In this document: in pieces, positions 1-9,300 of the stretch | Position numbering within the stretch: the stretch's first letter is position 1 | How the letters are laid out: each line of letters starts with the position of its first letter | Made by a program: the position numbers and the translations under genes | The notes under the pieces: generated by a model | The model's database searches: none | Seen by the model: only the letters and a program-made list of their open reading frames with translations | What the model was told of the DNA's origin: nothing | Assembly: GCA_027623095.1 (NCBI GenBank) | Contig: JAQBVM010000008.1 | Location: 1 to 49,699, forward strand | Direction: 5' to 3' | Length of the DNA stretch: 49,699 nucleotides | From: Verrucomicrobiota bacterium | Lineage (GTDB): Bacteria; Verrucomicrobiota; Verrucomicrobiia; Limisphaerales; SIBE01

Positions 1-344
1 TCGCAGTCTCACACCACAAGACCTACAATAACAAAACCAAAAACAATGTGCCATTGGGTAACACCCCTTTTGGCGCAACGATCTCCTCTCCTGGGTAACA
101 GTTAGTTTTGGCGCGCGGCGCAGAGATGTTAACTCTCACTGAATTGCAATTTCATACCCGATAGCGTTGAGTTACCGTGCCGTTGAGCGAATTCGCAAAA
201 CGAAAAGAACATTTCAGTTTTCTTGCCACCATGCCCCATTGTCGTTAGTTTCATCATCACTTTGAAAAGGTGATTCGAACTACCTGCAACCCAATCCCGG
301 CATCGCTGACCGAATTCCAGTGTAGCCATTGAGCGTATTTTCCG
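1..344. promoter_or_regulatory. Leader region of the giant gene with a doubled motif
   Basis: No convincing gene is seen here; a short minus-strand open frame at 129-356 has no recognisable features. The upstream part contains the two-part motif TGGGTAACA...TTTTGGCGC twice, at 55-76 and 92-114, with spacers of four and five bases and about 37 bases between copies. The repeats lie 230-290 bases before the first plausible start codon at 345, so they could be regulator-binding sites or part of a longer untranslated leader. That role is inference; the repetition itself is directly visible. Confidence 0.35.
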
Positions 345-1439
345 ATGCATGCACAAAGCGAAAAAGGACCAGCCTTGAATCGGAGTTGTGGCGTTATTGG
401 CAAAAGGAAGTTTAGGCCGGCTGGGACACTTTCGACCCTGTTCTTATCAGCGATTCTTTGCGAAGCCCTATTCCCATTGGCGCAAAGTCAATCGAGACTC
501 GCCGCTGAACTGAACCAACAATCCGTTGCTCATGAAGCCGGCGCGAGCGGTGCTATCCGAACCCGCAGCCTTGATCCCGTTCAAGATGCGGACGGCGATG
601 GGCTGTCCGATTCTGACGAGATTTCGATTTACCAAACAAACCCCGGACTCGCTGACACCGATGGCGACGACCTTGGAGATGGCGCGGAGGTCCGGGCGGG
701 CACCGATCCCAAGGACGCGGGAAGCGTCTTTCGAATTCTGCTTCCAATTGAGTTTATCAGCAATGGCGGGAGGCGAATCGGTTGGACGAGTGTCGCGCGC
801 AGGATGTACCAACTTCAGCGATGGACTTCTGACGACCTGTCCGCCGTCGCCAACCCCGCCTGGACGCCCGTGGCCAATGTGGAAGCCACGGGTGCCGCAG
901 CTTCCGCCGTTGATTTTCCGGATGGAACGGTTGGGGAACGGTTTTACCGCATCGTGTTGATTGAGGCGCTGTCTCAGCCCTCCGATCAGCCGGATGTCGC
1001 CGTGGAGCAGGAAGCATCTGTGCTCGCCGATGGGACCGGCGGCTCGTCCTTGAGCATCTCGATCCCGCAAGAAGTCGAAGCCATCTCAGTTGTGCTCGTG
1101 GACGAGACGGGAGAAGTCGGGCGAGCCGAGCGTGTCGAGGGTGATCGCTTCGTCTTCGGCTTGCCGCGACCACCGGGGAAAAATCCGTTCAATTCGTTCG
1201 AGCGAAGATCACCGATGCCCAGGGCAACGAGCTGCTTGGCCCCCCTGTTCCCGTTGTTTTGGTTGATCCGGATCGATTTGTTCCCTTGGACGGCAACGGA
1301 CTGCCGGTGGAGGGAGCGGCTGTTACGGCCACAAACGCCGGCCGCTTGCAGCCATTCGAATACCGCCCTGCAGGACGAAGTTTGTTTGGGGCGGGACAAG
1401 GATTCTATATCCGTTTTCCAAATGGCGCACAGTTGCTGA
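345..1439 (+). CDS. N-terminal piece of giant secreted protein (frameshifted)
   Basis: This frame starts at ATG 345 and carries a long basic leader followed by a hydrophobic stretch at about residues 28-46 that looks like a signal peptide. Residues about 81-124 are thrombospondin type-3-like calcium repeats (DADGDGLSDSDE, DTDGDDLGDG). They are followed by a beta module of the kind common in verrucomicrobial secreted proteins, with an IGWTS...YQLQRW...RFYRIVL pattern at about 145-205. Meaningful sequence stops near position 1178; the last 80 codons are low-quality and basic because the true frame has moved by -1 at the run GGGGAAAAA (1175-1183). The protein continues in the next frame. Function is unknown; the domains suggest an exported, calcium-stabilised surface protein. 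Confidence 0.7.
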   Translation: MHAQSEKGPALNRSCGVIGKRKFRPAGTLSTLFLSAILCEALFPLAQSQSRLAAELNQQSVAHEAGASGAIRTRSLDPVQDADGDGLSDSDEISIYQTNPGLADTDGDDLGDGAEVRAGTDPKDAGSVFRILLPIEFISNGGRRIGWTSVARRMYQLQRWTSDDLSAVANPAWTPVANVEATGAAASAVDFPDGTVGERFYRIVLIEALSQPSDQPDVAVEQEASVLADGTGGSSLSISIPQEVEAISVVLVDETGEVGRAERVEGDRFVFGLPRPPGKNPFNSFERRSPMPRATSCLAPLFPLFWLIRIDLFPWTATDCRWRERLLRPQTPAACSHSNTALQDEVCLGRDKDSISVFQMAHSC

Positions 1440-1525
1440 ACACCGACAGCAATACGGCAATTGATTTTCGCAAGCCGTGGCCGGATTTGGCGAAGCCTCG
1501 CCGCTGCAATTGGAACGATCCTTGA
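1184..1525 (+). pseudogene. Second-frame piece of the giant secreted protein
   Basis: From about 1184 a second frame takes over and reads smoothly (VRAKITDAQGNELLGPPVPV, then VDPDRFVPLDGNGLPVEG), continuing the sense of the previous piece. It makes sense until about 1466, where the reading moves to a third frame at the T run in GATTTTCG; the codons after that to the TGA at 1523-1525 look like shadow. One missing G or A near 1180 and one missing T near 1464 would restore a single continuous protein. It is therefore not a separate gene but the middle of a broken or mis-sequenced one. Confidence 0.6.
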
Positions 1526-4500
1526 TCTATAATGGTCCGGCGACCAAGGCGCTTTCAGTGGGCTCGCTATCTTTGTCCGAACTGGCCGCAGTCTTCAACT
1601 TTGAAGAAAGCGTTGGGCTGGCGGTGAATCTTTTTGGGCGCTTTCCATTGCGCTGGTTGGGCGGCGTGATCGAAGATGGGGGCATCCGTGGCGCCCAATT
1701 CGATTTCCGCTCGACCGGTTTGCCTTTGCCAGGAGTTTCCGCGGCTTACTCAGGTTTCGCCATTGATTTTTCCCGCGCCCAGGGAGTCCGCATTCCGTTC
1801 CATGGGGAGTTCTCACTGACTGATGGGACAGCCAGCCCCTTGCTCTTGCGCGTGCCGCGCCAGCGTCCTCTCTGGCTGGAGCTGCGTCCTAACGGGAGTG
1901 TGTCTTTGGGGGGACGGGCTGAAGCATCCTTTCCAAACGGAGGAAAGTTCCTGGTCGATCTTCTGCTCGATGATCCGACCTATCACTTGCAGATTTTTGG
2001 CCGCAATCTGCACGTTTCCGCTTTGAGCGGGCTGGCAGATTTATTGCCGGCGAACCCGGCCGTCTGCCTGCAGAATCAAACAACGGATGCGCAGTTGACT
2101 GTCGCCACACGGTGCCTGGAGGCGTTTGCCCGGGCCTACTCGAATTTTCATGCCAGTGTCAGAGCGGCATCCACATTCGAAGGCCAGGGAGGCACTGAGG
2201 TTTTTGCTCCCCCGTCTCCGTTCGATACCGCCTCGAGTGTTTTGCAGGCTTGGGGATTCTCCGCCTTGGCCCCGACCACGCAGAACCTTCCCTTGGATGG
2301 GATTCAAGATTTGCTCGATCAAATGGGGCGCGCGGCCAGTGGCGCCGCTGCGCTGCCGGGGGTTCTGCAATACCGCCTGGCGTTGAAGCGGGCAAAGCTG
2401 GCCGTGGAACAGGGCGGTTTGGCGGGCGGCGCGGAAGCGCGTGGCCGGCTGGAACAAGCGTTGGAGGAAGCCGAGGCTGCCGCGATCGCGCGTGCTGGGG
2501 ACCCGGAGACACTGCGCAGTCTGGCATGCCTGCATCAGGCCATGAGGCTTTTGCTTGAGACCGACGGGCTGCGCGCTCAATTGAACGAACCGCCCGGAAC
2601 GCTGATGACCTCCGCGATCCCGAATCTGTTGAAGCGTTTCATGCGGCGTTTCACGTCGGATCTCAACGTGAGCGCGGGATCGTTTTTGCCGGACACGAAT
2701 CCGGTGATCCAAGAAATGAACCGCTTCGTTGCGTTCGACACACTGAATCAGTTGTTCGAAATCCTATCCGACGCGGCTTTGATGGGTGTGACGGGCCCGT
2801 TCGACGCGCCGGTTGCGGAACTCCTGGCTCAACTGGCGCTGCGCCTTCATACCCTGGCGAACGAGGCCCTGCTGCGAGCGGAAGCAGCCGGCGATGTTCC
2901 AGGGTTTACATTCGCGTTTACCGATCTTGTCGAATTGATCCGCTACCGCGAGCTTGCGATTTTTCCTGATGTTTCCGGTTTGCCAACCTTCGTGAGCATT
3001 CCCGGATTTGCCCAACGATTGGACGCGCTGTTGCAAAGCGATCTTGGCCGTCCCGTTGGCGATCGCAGCTTGAACAGCCAGGCGGCGGAAATTGGCGCGC
3101 TGTTGCGCCTGCTTCGGGAAATGCCCGCCAGTGTGAGTTTCGCCGCGCCTCCATTCGAAAGGGCCTACGACCGCTTGGAATCGGCACTCGACCAGTCCCT
3201 CACTACATTGAGCATCGAAGAGCGATTGCCGGTTTTGTTGAAGCTGTTGCAGGCCGGCACGCTGCACGCCGAATTAGGGCGGCGCTTTAACCTCACCCGG
3301 CCCGCGGACTGGGAGACGCAACGCTTGCCGTTGGTGGCCGCTCGGATCGGCGCGGTCGCCGTTGCTCAATCGGGCGGATCGGAATTGAGCCAGGCTGTGT
3401 CCCTGTTGTTAAGCCAGGCGGATCGTCTTGGGTTGTTGGAAAACGATCAGGCACGCCGGAAACGTTATCTCGAACAAGCGTCCGTTCTTTTAGGTTCTGG
3501 CCGGCTCCTAAACCAGGCGTTGTTCCGTGCCGAAGAGACGAACTTAGGGCTGCGCATCGCCGATCTTGTTTTGCCCGGTGAAATCGAGGTCGCCAACGCC
3601 GCCGGGTCGATCCGCTACCACCGATTGACGCAGGTATTGAATGGCGCCTTTCGCGGCACGCTTCGACTTCCAAAGTTCGGGCTGGGTTTGACCATCAACA
3701 ACGCCTCATTCTCGACGGGCGGCAGCTTTGACATCAACGCGTTTGGAACGGTTCGTTTGCCGATCGGCGACCTTTCCATTTCGCCCCGGACACCCCTGCA
3801 CCTATCGTTTCGACCCGCCAACGCGCTTTCCATTTCAGGCGGCGGAACGCTGGATCTTGACAATGGACTGAGCTTCACGGGTCGATTGATTTTGGAGGAT
3901 CCGATTTATGGACTTTATCTTGCGGCGGAGGGCCTCCGCTTCCGATTGGCGCAAGATCTGGTACTGCTTTGGCCCGCGCTGGAAGAGGACGCAATACGCG
4001 CATTTTCTTCGGCTAGCCGAGAGACCTTCAATGAATATTTAACCGGCCTGAGTTCGACTCTGGAATCGCTGGCTGGCGCGGCGGCCACGCTGCCCGCCGT
4101 CGATTCAGACACGATTGGGGAACCGCCTGAATTCAAAGCGCCGCAGGTTGAAATCCCGCTGGGCGGCGTGAGCGCTTGGGCAAACTCGGTTTTGTTCAAG
4201 ATCGCCGCGGGCGTCGAAACCGATTACCAGTCCACGAGCCGGAGTTTGATCGGTTCGTTCGAGAATTTATCCAATGAACTTCGATCCACACGGGAGAGCC
4301 TCGAAGGGAGCGCGGAGATTCTGGAGAATCAGATGGTCCGGCTTCAAGTGATCAAGCGTACACGGCAGGCTTTGGATGAATTGGAACAAAGGAACCTTTT
4401 CGATCCCAATGTCGTGGAAGAGTACGAGCGTGTTTACCGGGAGGGGCTGATCCAGGAAATCAAGCTGGCTATTCAGTTTTACAATCCAAGCATTGCTAGT

Positions 4501-6279
4501 GACCTTGGGAAAACCTTTCTCGGCGCTCGCGCGCTTTTGGCCCTTGAGTCGGAAAGGTCGGACGCCGGTGTTGCGTTCGAAGATTTCGACGGCGATGGCG
4601 TTGCCGACTCCGTGTCCGGCGGCGACAATTGTCCGTTTATCCCGAATCCGGAGCAAGTGGATCAGGACAACGATGGGTTTGGCGACGGGTGCGATCCGGA
4701 ACCGGCTAATCCAAACGTGCCTGGAAATGATCCTTGCGCCCGGCTGGCGCTTGCGGGAAGCAAGATTGGGGAATATGTGCCGCTGCTGGTCAACTGCGCT
4801 CTGGACAGGGAGTTCTCCAAGGCCGCTATCAATCCGCGGACCGGAGCCGTGACGAATACGAGTCAGCTCCAAAATGCGCTGCTCAACGAAGATCAAGCCG
4901 ATGAGTTGATCACGATTCTCAGCCAGATTCTCGGTGACGGAATTCTCTTAGGCATCAATCCTGAGGATTATCAGAATGGGCTTTTGACTTTGATTCGAGC
5001 CCGCCGCGAGCAAATCCGCGCGGAATTTGACGCCACTGCTCTTCCCCAGGGAATCGCGCGATATTACACCCTCGGACGATTATTTTTAGGTTACGCCAGA
5101 ATCGAGGAGGATCTCGGTGGAGAGTCGGCCGATGTCACGGCCACTTCGGTGGTGAGCGCTGTGAATCAGCAGATCGGCCTTCACTTGACAAAGGACCGAT
5201 TCGCCGAGCTGGAACGGGAGGCGGATGCCTTCCTGCAAGAACGCCGGCGGCGATTTGAGAGGATCGCGTCTCTTAAACTAAACCTGGACGGCCAGCCGAG
5301 CGATTTGGACCGATTTCTGATCGAGAGTCCAGGATTTCTCTTCGACCTCTCGGAATTCGTGCGGGTGTTGGGCCAGCAAACCGATCCGGCTTTCAAGGAG
5401 ACGGTCAGCGAATACGTCGAATTCAAACTGAACGAACTCAGCAAACGAACCATCAGTCCGAGGTTCCTCTTGGGAAAAGTGCATGACGGGATCGCTCTTT
5501 TGGACGCTTTGACCGCCGCTTCGGAATGGGCTCGCCAGGAGGTTCCCCGAGCCGCCGGCTTGCGGGAGCTCGCGCGGGTCAATTTGCAGAACCTGACGCG
5601 GGAATTCACCGAAGTGGCGGAGGCGCAAAAAGCCTGGTGGTGGTTGCGCCAATATACCGACCGGCTCCTGCAGGCCTCTTCGAGATATCAGAATGATCTG
5701 GACACTTCATTGCACGTTGCCGTCAACCAGGCGGCGGCCGATTCGCTCGTGGCAGCGAACCGAATTGCCGGCAGCCTGATCCAACTCATAGGCCAGGTCC
5801 AGATTGATTCGGTCACCTTCCAACCGCAGTTCACGCTGTGCGGCACGGCTTCACCGAAGCTCTTTGGCATTCCATTGGCGTCCGATGTCGTCGAGATTCA
5901 AGCCAGCGCCACTCGAAATAGTTTCGCGGCTCGATTTGCCATTTCGCCGTCCTACATTCTCCTCAACTCGGCCCTCTGTTCGTACTCCCTCTTTACCGCG
6001 TGCACTCCGGTGTTCCCAGCACTCGACAATGCGGGCATGGGCTTCAGCATTGCGTTTCCCGATCCAGCCGAATTCATCCTGGGCGGGCTTTCGGGGCGAT
6101 TCCGTTCCCCTGCCGCGCTTGGTAACTTCGCCGAGGAGGGATTCGAGTTCATGCTCAACAACGCGACGTTCACGGTGGATTACGAATTCAGCCCCTTCGG
6201 GTTTCAAGCCTTTCGATCCGAGGCGCGCGTCTTCATGCCCAGCTTCGAGTTTCATCCCTCTCGTCCCGACATCGGCTAG
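1477..6279 (+). CDS. Giant secreted protein, central piece (1,600 aa)
   Basis: This long frame is the continuation of the two pieces before it; the first codon is a GTG inside the run-on, so the start is not natural. Residues about 20-190 and 690-830 are beta-rich and related to each other (RPNGSVSLGGRAE...LLDDPTYHLQIFGRNLHVS against RPANALSISGGGTLDLDNG...LEDPIYGLYLAAEGLRF), suggesting a repeated domain. Residues about 280-690 and 870-1020 and much of the C-terminal third are helical, with Ala/Leu/Glu-rich text. Thrombospondin type-3 calcium repeats (DFDGDGVADS, DNDGFGDGCDP) sit at about 1036-1078. It ends at TAG 6277-6279, but the same frame continues sensibly straight afterwards. No enzyme domain is recognised; an exported structural or adhesive role is inferred. 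Confidence 0.75.
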   Translation: MAGFGEASPLQLERSLIYNGPATKALSVGSLSLSELAAVFNFEESVGLAVNLFGRFPLRWLGGVIEDGGIRGAQFDFRSTGLPLPGVSAAYSGFAIDFSRAQGVRIPFHGEFSLTDGTASPLLLRVPRQRPLWLELRPNGSVSLGGRAEASFPNGGKFLVDLLLDDPTYHLQIFGRNLHVSALSGLADLLPANPAVCLQNQTTDAQLTVATRCLEAFARAYSNFHASVRAASTFEGQGGTEVFAPPSPFDTASSVLQAWGFSALAPTTQNLPLDGIQDLLDQMGRAASGAAALPGVLQYRLALKRAKLAVEQGGLAGGAEARGRLEQALEEAEAAAIARAGDPETLRSLACLHQAMRLLLETDGLRAQLNEPPGTLMTSAIPNLLKRFMRRFTSDLNVSAGSFLPDTNPVIQEMNRFVAFDTLNQLFEILSDAALMGVTGPFDAPVAELLAQLALRLHTLANEALLRAEAAGDVPGFTFAFTDLVELIRYRELAIFPDVSGLPTFVSIPGFAQRLDALLQSDLGRPVGDRSLNSQAAEIGALLRLLREMPASVSFAAPPFERAYDRLESALDQSLTTLSIEERLPVLLKLLQAGTLHAELGRRFNLTRPADWETQRLPLVAARIGAVAVAQSGGSELSQAVSLLLSQADRLGLLENDQARRKRYLEQASVLLGSGRLLNQALFRAEETNLGLRIADLVLPGEIEVANAAGSIRYHRLTQVLNGAFRGTLRLPKFGLGLTINNASFSTGGSFDINAFGTVRLPIGDLSISPRTPLHLSFRPANALSISGGGTLDLDNGLSFTGRLILEDPIYGLYLAAEGLRFRLAQDLVLLWPALEEDAIRAFSSASRETFNEYLTGLSSTLESLAGAAATLPAVDSDTIGEPPEFKAPQVEIPLGGVSAWANSVLFKIAAGVETDYQSTSRSLIGSFENLSNELRSTRESLEGSAEILENQMVRLQVIKRTRQALDELEQRNLFDPNVVEEYERVYREGLIQEIKLAIQFYNPSIASDLGKTFLGARALLALESERSDAGVAFEDFDGDGVADSVSGGDNCPFIPNPEQVDQDNDGFGDGCDPEPANPNVPGNDPCARLALAGSKIGEYVPLLVNCALDREFSKAAINPRTGAVTNTSQLQNALLNEDQADELITILSQILGDGILLGINPEDYQNGLLTLIRARREQIRAEFDATALPQGIARYYTLGRLFLGYARIEEDLGGESADVTATSVVSAVNQQIGLHLTKDRFAELEREADAFLQERRRRFERIASLKLNLDGQPSDLDRFLIESPGFLFDLSEFVRVLGQQTDPAFKETVSEYVEFKLNELSKRTISPRFLLGKVHDGIALLDALTAASEWARQEVPRAAGLRELARVNLQNLTREFTEVAEAQKAWWWLRQYTDRLLQASSRYQNDLDTSLHVAVNQAAADSLVAANRIAGSLIQLIGQVQIDSVTFQPQFTLCGTASPKLFGIPLASDVVEIQASATRNSFAARFAISPSYILLNSALCSYSLFTACTPVFPALDNAGMGFSIAFPDPAEFILGGLSGRFRSPAALGNFAEEGFEFMLNNATFTVDYEFSPFGFQAFRSEARVFMPSFEFHPSRPDIG

Positions 6280-6324
6280 ATCCGGCCAGGGAATCGCGGA
6301 CAGGGTCTGCCGTCGAGGCTGGAT

Positions 6325-9300
6325 GTGTTGTTGGCGGCTATGGAGAACAACTTTCTCTCCAACCCTTTGTGGAAAGGATCCTCGGAGGATCTGCCCCGGA
6401 TCTTTCCGGACGGTTCGCCCGAACGACAAAGTCTGCAAGGGCTGAGTTTCGGAAAGGATTACTTTCCTCATGGCGGGATTTTGGGTGCCGCGCGGATTGG
6501 AATGCCCGCCGTTATTGTCGATGCTTTGCCGGACGATTTCTGGACGATGGTCGATCCGAACACCGATTTCTTCGGACGCTTGGGCGCCGCGGGCAGTTTG
6601 ATCAGCAACCATGTTCTGGCCATGAGCGAAGTGGGGAGCATGGCCTATTATGTGCCCGCGCCGAATCCGCCGCTCGCTTTCTTCACGACCGAACAAGGGC
6701 TGTCGGGCCCTCGAGGGTTGATCGATGCCATCAGCACTTTCGATCCGGCGAATCCGGATGGATTAAGCCTCTATCCGTTTGAAGCAGGATTCCTCAAGGG
6801 TTACATGGAAGGACGGCTCCTTGGCATTCCGATCTCCCGGGCCGACATCGAAGCCATTCCCTCCGATCCGCAAACCGGAACCGATTCCCACTTCCGCGTC
6901 TCAACGGGGATTCCCGAGGGTTCCTGGATCGCGGCGTTCCTGGAGTCAGCGGAGTTGGTGTTTGAAATCCGGCAGTCCCCGCCCCGGACTATTCAGGATC
7001 GATTCACCGCGTTGGAAACACAGTTCAAAGAGGTGGATGCCATCGTTCGTGAACTTCGAGCCGCGCAGAATTTTACTGAAAGCAATCAACGGATCGAAGC
7101 GTTTTTGGACGAGTTGCAGGATTGTTTGGCCAAAGATCTGCCGAAACTTTCTTTGGAAGCGAGCGTGAACAATCTGCGCGTTCCCGCGCCATTGGATCAG
7201 TTGCTCGTTGCGGCGAATGCCAACGCGCGGCTAGTCGCCTATTCACCGCGATTTGAACCTGAGTTTGCGGGCGATGGACCGCTGGCACTGGCCCGTCAAA
7301 ACGGCGGCATTGCGCTGAAAGGAAATTTTCGATTCGGCAACTTGATTACCGTCGATAACGCGGAGCTGGCTGTATTCCCGGAAGGTGCGTTGAATCTCCC
7401 GTCACTGGCTGGGCGATTTGAGGTTCCGAATGTCACGGTGGCCCCGGGCATTGTATTCACCGATAATTTGCTCGATTTCAATAGCCAGCCTGAATCCGGC
7501 GCTCCATTTCTGAATATGGCGGGAAAATTGATTCCCTTTAACATCGGCTTGCTGCAAGTGGCGCCGCTGCAAACCGGCGCCAATCGGCTCGCCGGCAGTT
7601 TGTCGATGATCTCCAATGCGGACGGCCTTCCAAAAACCACATTGAGTGTTGATCCAGCCCGGGTCACGCTCCCTGTTTTCGGCGACGATTTGCGCATGGA
7701 AATCCACGGCGCGGAAACAAACGCCCCCTTTACGTTCTCCACTTCGGAGAATTGGGAGGCTGTGATTACGGTGCAAGGCGATTTGGAGTTGCGCGATCTC
7801 CTGACGGGGACAACGGTCCTGCGCGTCTCACCCAGTTCAGAACGATTCGCGATGAACCTTTCTGGCACCGGAGTGAGCAAAGCCTCGATCGAGTTGGAAA
7901 TTCCATTGGGAACCAGAGCCACGGTTTTTCCTGGAAATGCCGCGCTGCAAACTTCGCTCACGCTGGGTGCGGCTCAGGGTAGCCGGGCTACCCTGGCCGT
8001 TTCCACGGATGGTTCCTTTGCCTTGAATGCGGTCCTGGCCCAGCCACTCACCCTGGCCGGCCTGCCAATCACCGGAATCGAGTCCCAGGCAACGGTTCAG
8101 ATCAACCCTAACGGCGCTTTGTTGACCGGCATGCTGGCCGGGGACGACTCCGGAGTCAGCGCCCAAGGCACGATCCTCATTAATCGCAATGGAATCGCGC
8201 TCAGCGGACAGGCAACAATCCCGCCGATCCAACACGACTTTCTGACCATCACAGGCGCGAACGGCGGGAACATCGAGGTGACCGTTGATTCGACCGGAAT
8301 TCACGTTCCCAGCGGCGCGCTCCTTTCCTACGGAATCACTGACTCGACCACTTTGGTGCTGCGGCAATTTGATATTGCGAACAACGGAGATTTCAACGCC
8401 GCGGTTTCCGGCTCGTATGGCATCGCTGGATTCTATCGAATCGATAGCGGCGCTCAGAGGCTCGTTCGGCGCGACGGAGTGGTTACGCTCGAGCTGGAGG
8501 GCGCTCAGGCCGTTATGTTCCCGGATCACCCGCGATTCGAGCAGGCGATCCCGAAAAGCTTTGACCGTCTGGTTGTGGATTCCGCAGGTCGCTTTTATTT
8601 AGATCTCGGCAGTCTGAATCGCTTCACTCTTCCGGGTTTCATAGAAAGCCAAGGTCGATTGGAGTTGGGTTTCGAGCCTTCTCCGCGCACAACTCTGGTG
8701 CAACTCTCATCGACGCGAGTCAACCTCGGTTCAACAAAAATCGGGCAAGTCGCGCAAGGCGCGTTTCGGCTAACCAACACCGGACAGACCGCAGTCGTGG
8801 TTGCCGCGGCGCTGACCGGCAACCAGGCCTTTACCATCGCTCCCGCCAACACCAGTCTGGCTCCGGGCGAAATCCAGGAGTTTTCCATTCAATTCGTTCC
8901 GATTCAGGCGGGAAGCCAATCGGCCTCCGTCTCCCTCACTTACTCCGGTCAGGCTCCGCCACGCTTCGTTACGCTCACCGGTGCTGGACAATCGTTCCCC
9001 ATCTATCATCAGAGCGTCGAGCAGTTGGCTTTCGGACAAGTGCCGGCTGGCGGCGGAGATCTCAAGACGATTTTGTTAAGCAACCTTGGCACGGCACCCT
9101 TGCGCATCGACAGCATCACCACGGCGAGTCCTTTCACCGTGCTCACGAGCGAGGCCCAGATCCAGCCGGGGGATAGCCGCCTTCTCTTGGTCAGTTTTGT
9201 TGCTCCCAACTCACCCGGACCGGTTACGGGCAAGATCCAATTGACGACAAACGACGAACGGAACAATGGCCGATTCGAAATTCCGCTTGCCGCCGAAGTC

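Noticed and set aside
235..300. tRNA T-arm-like GATTCGAAC stretch
   Set aside because: The bases around it do not form a T stem of five pairs, and no acceptor, D or anticodon arm can be drawn.
5851..6696. 281-codon minus-strand open frame across the TAG of the giant gene
   Set aside because: It runs antisense to protein-like text on both sides and has a basic, domain-free composition; it does not explain the interruption.
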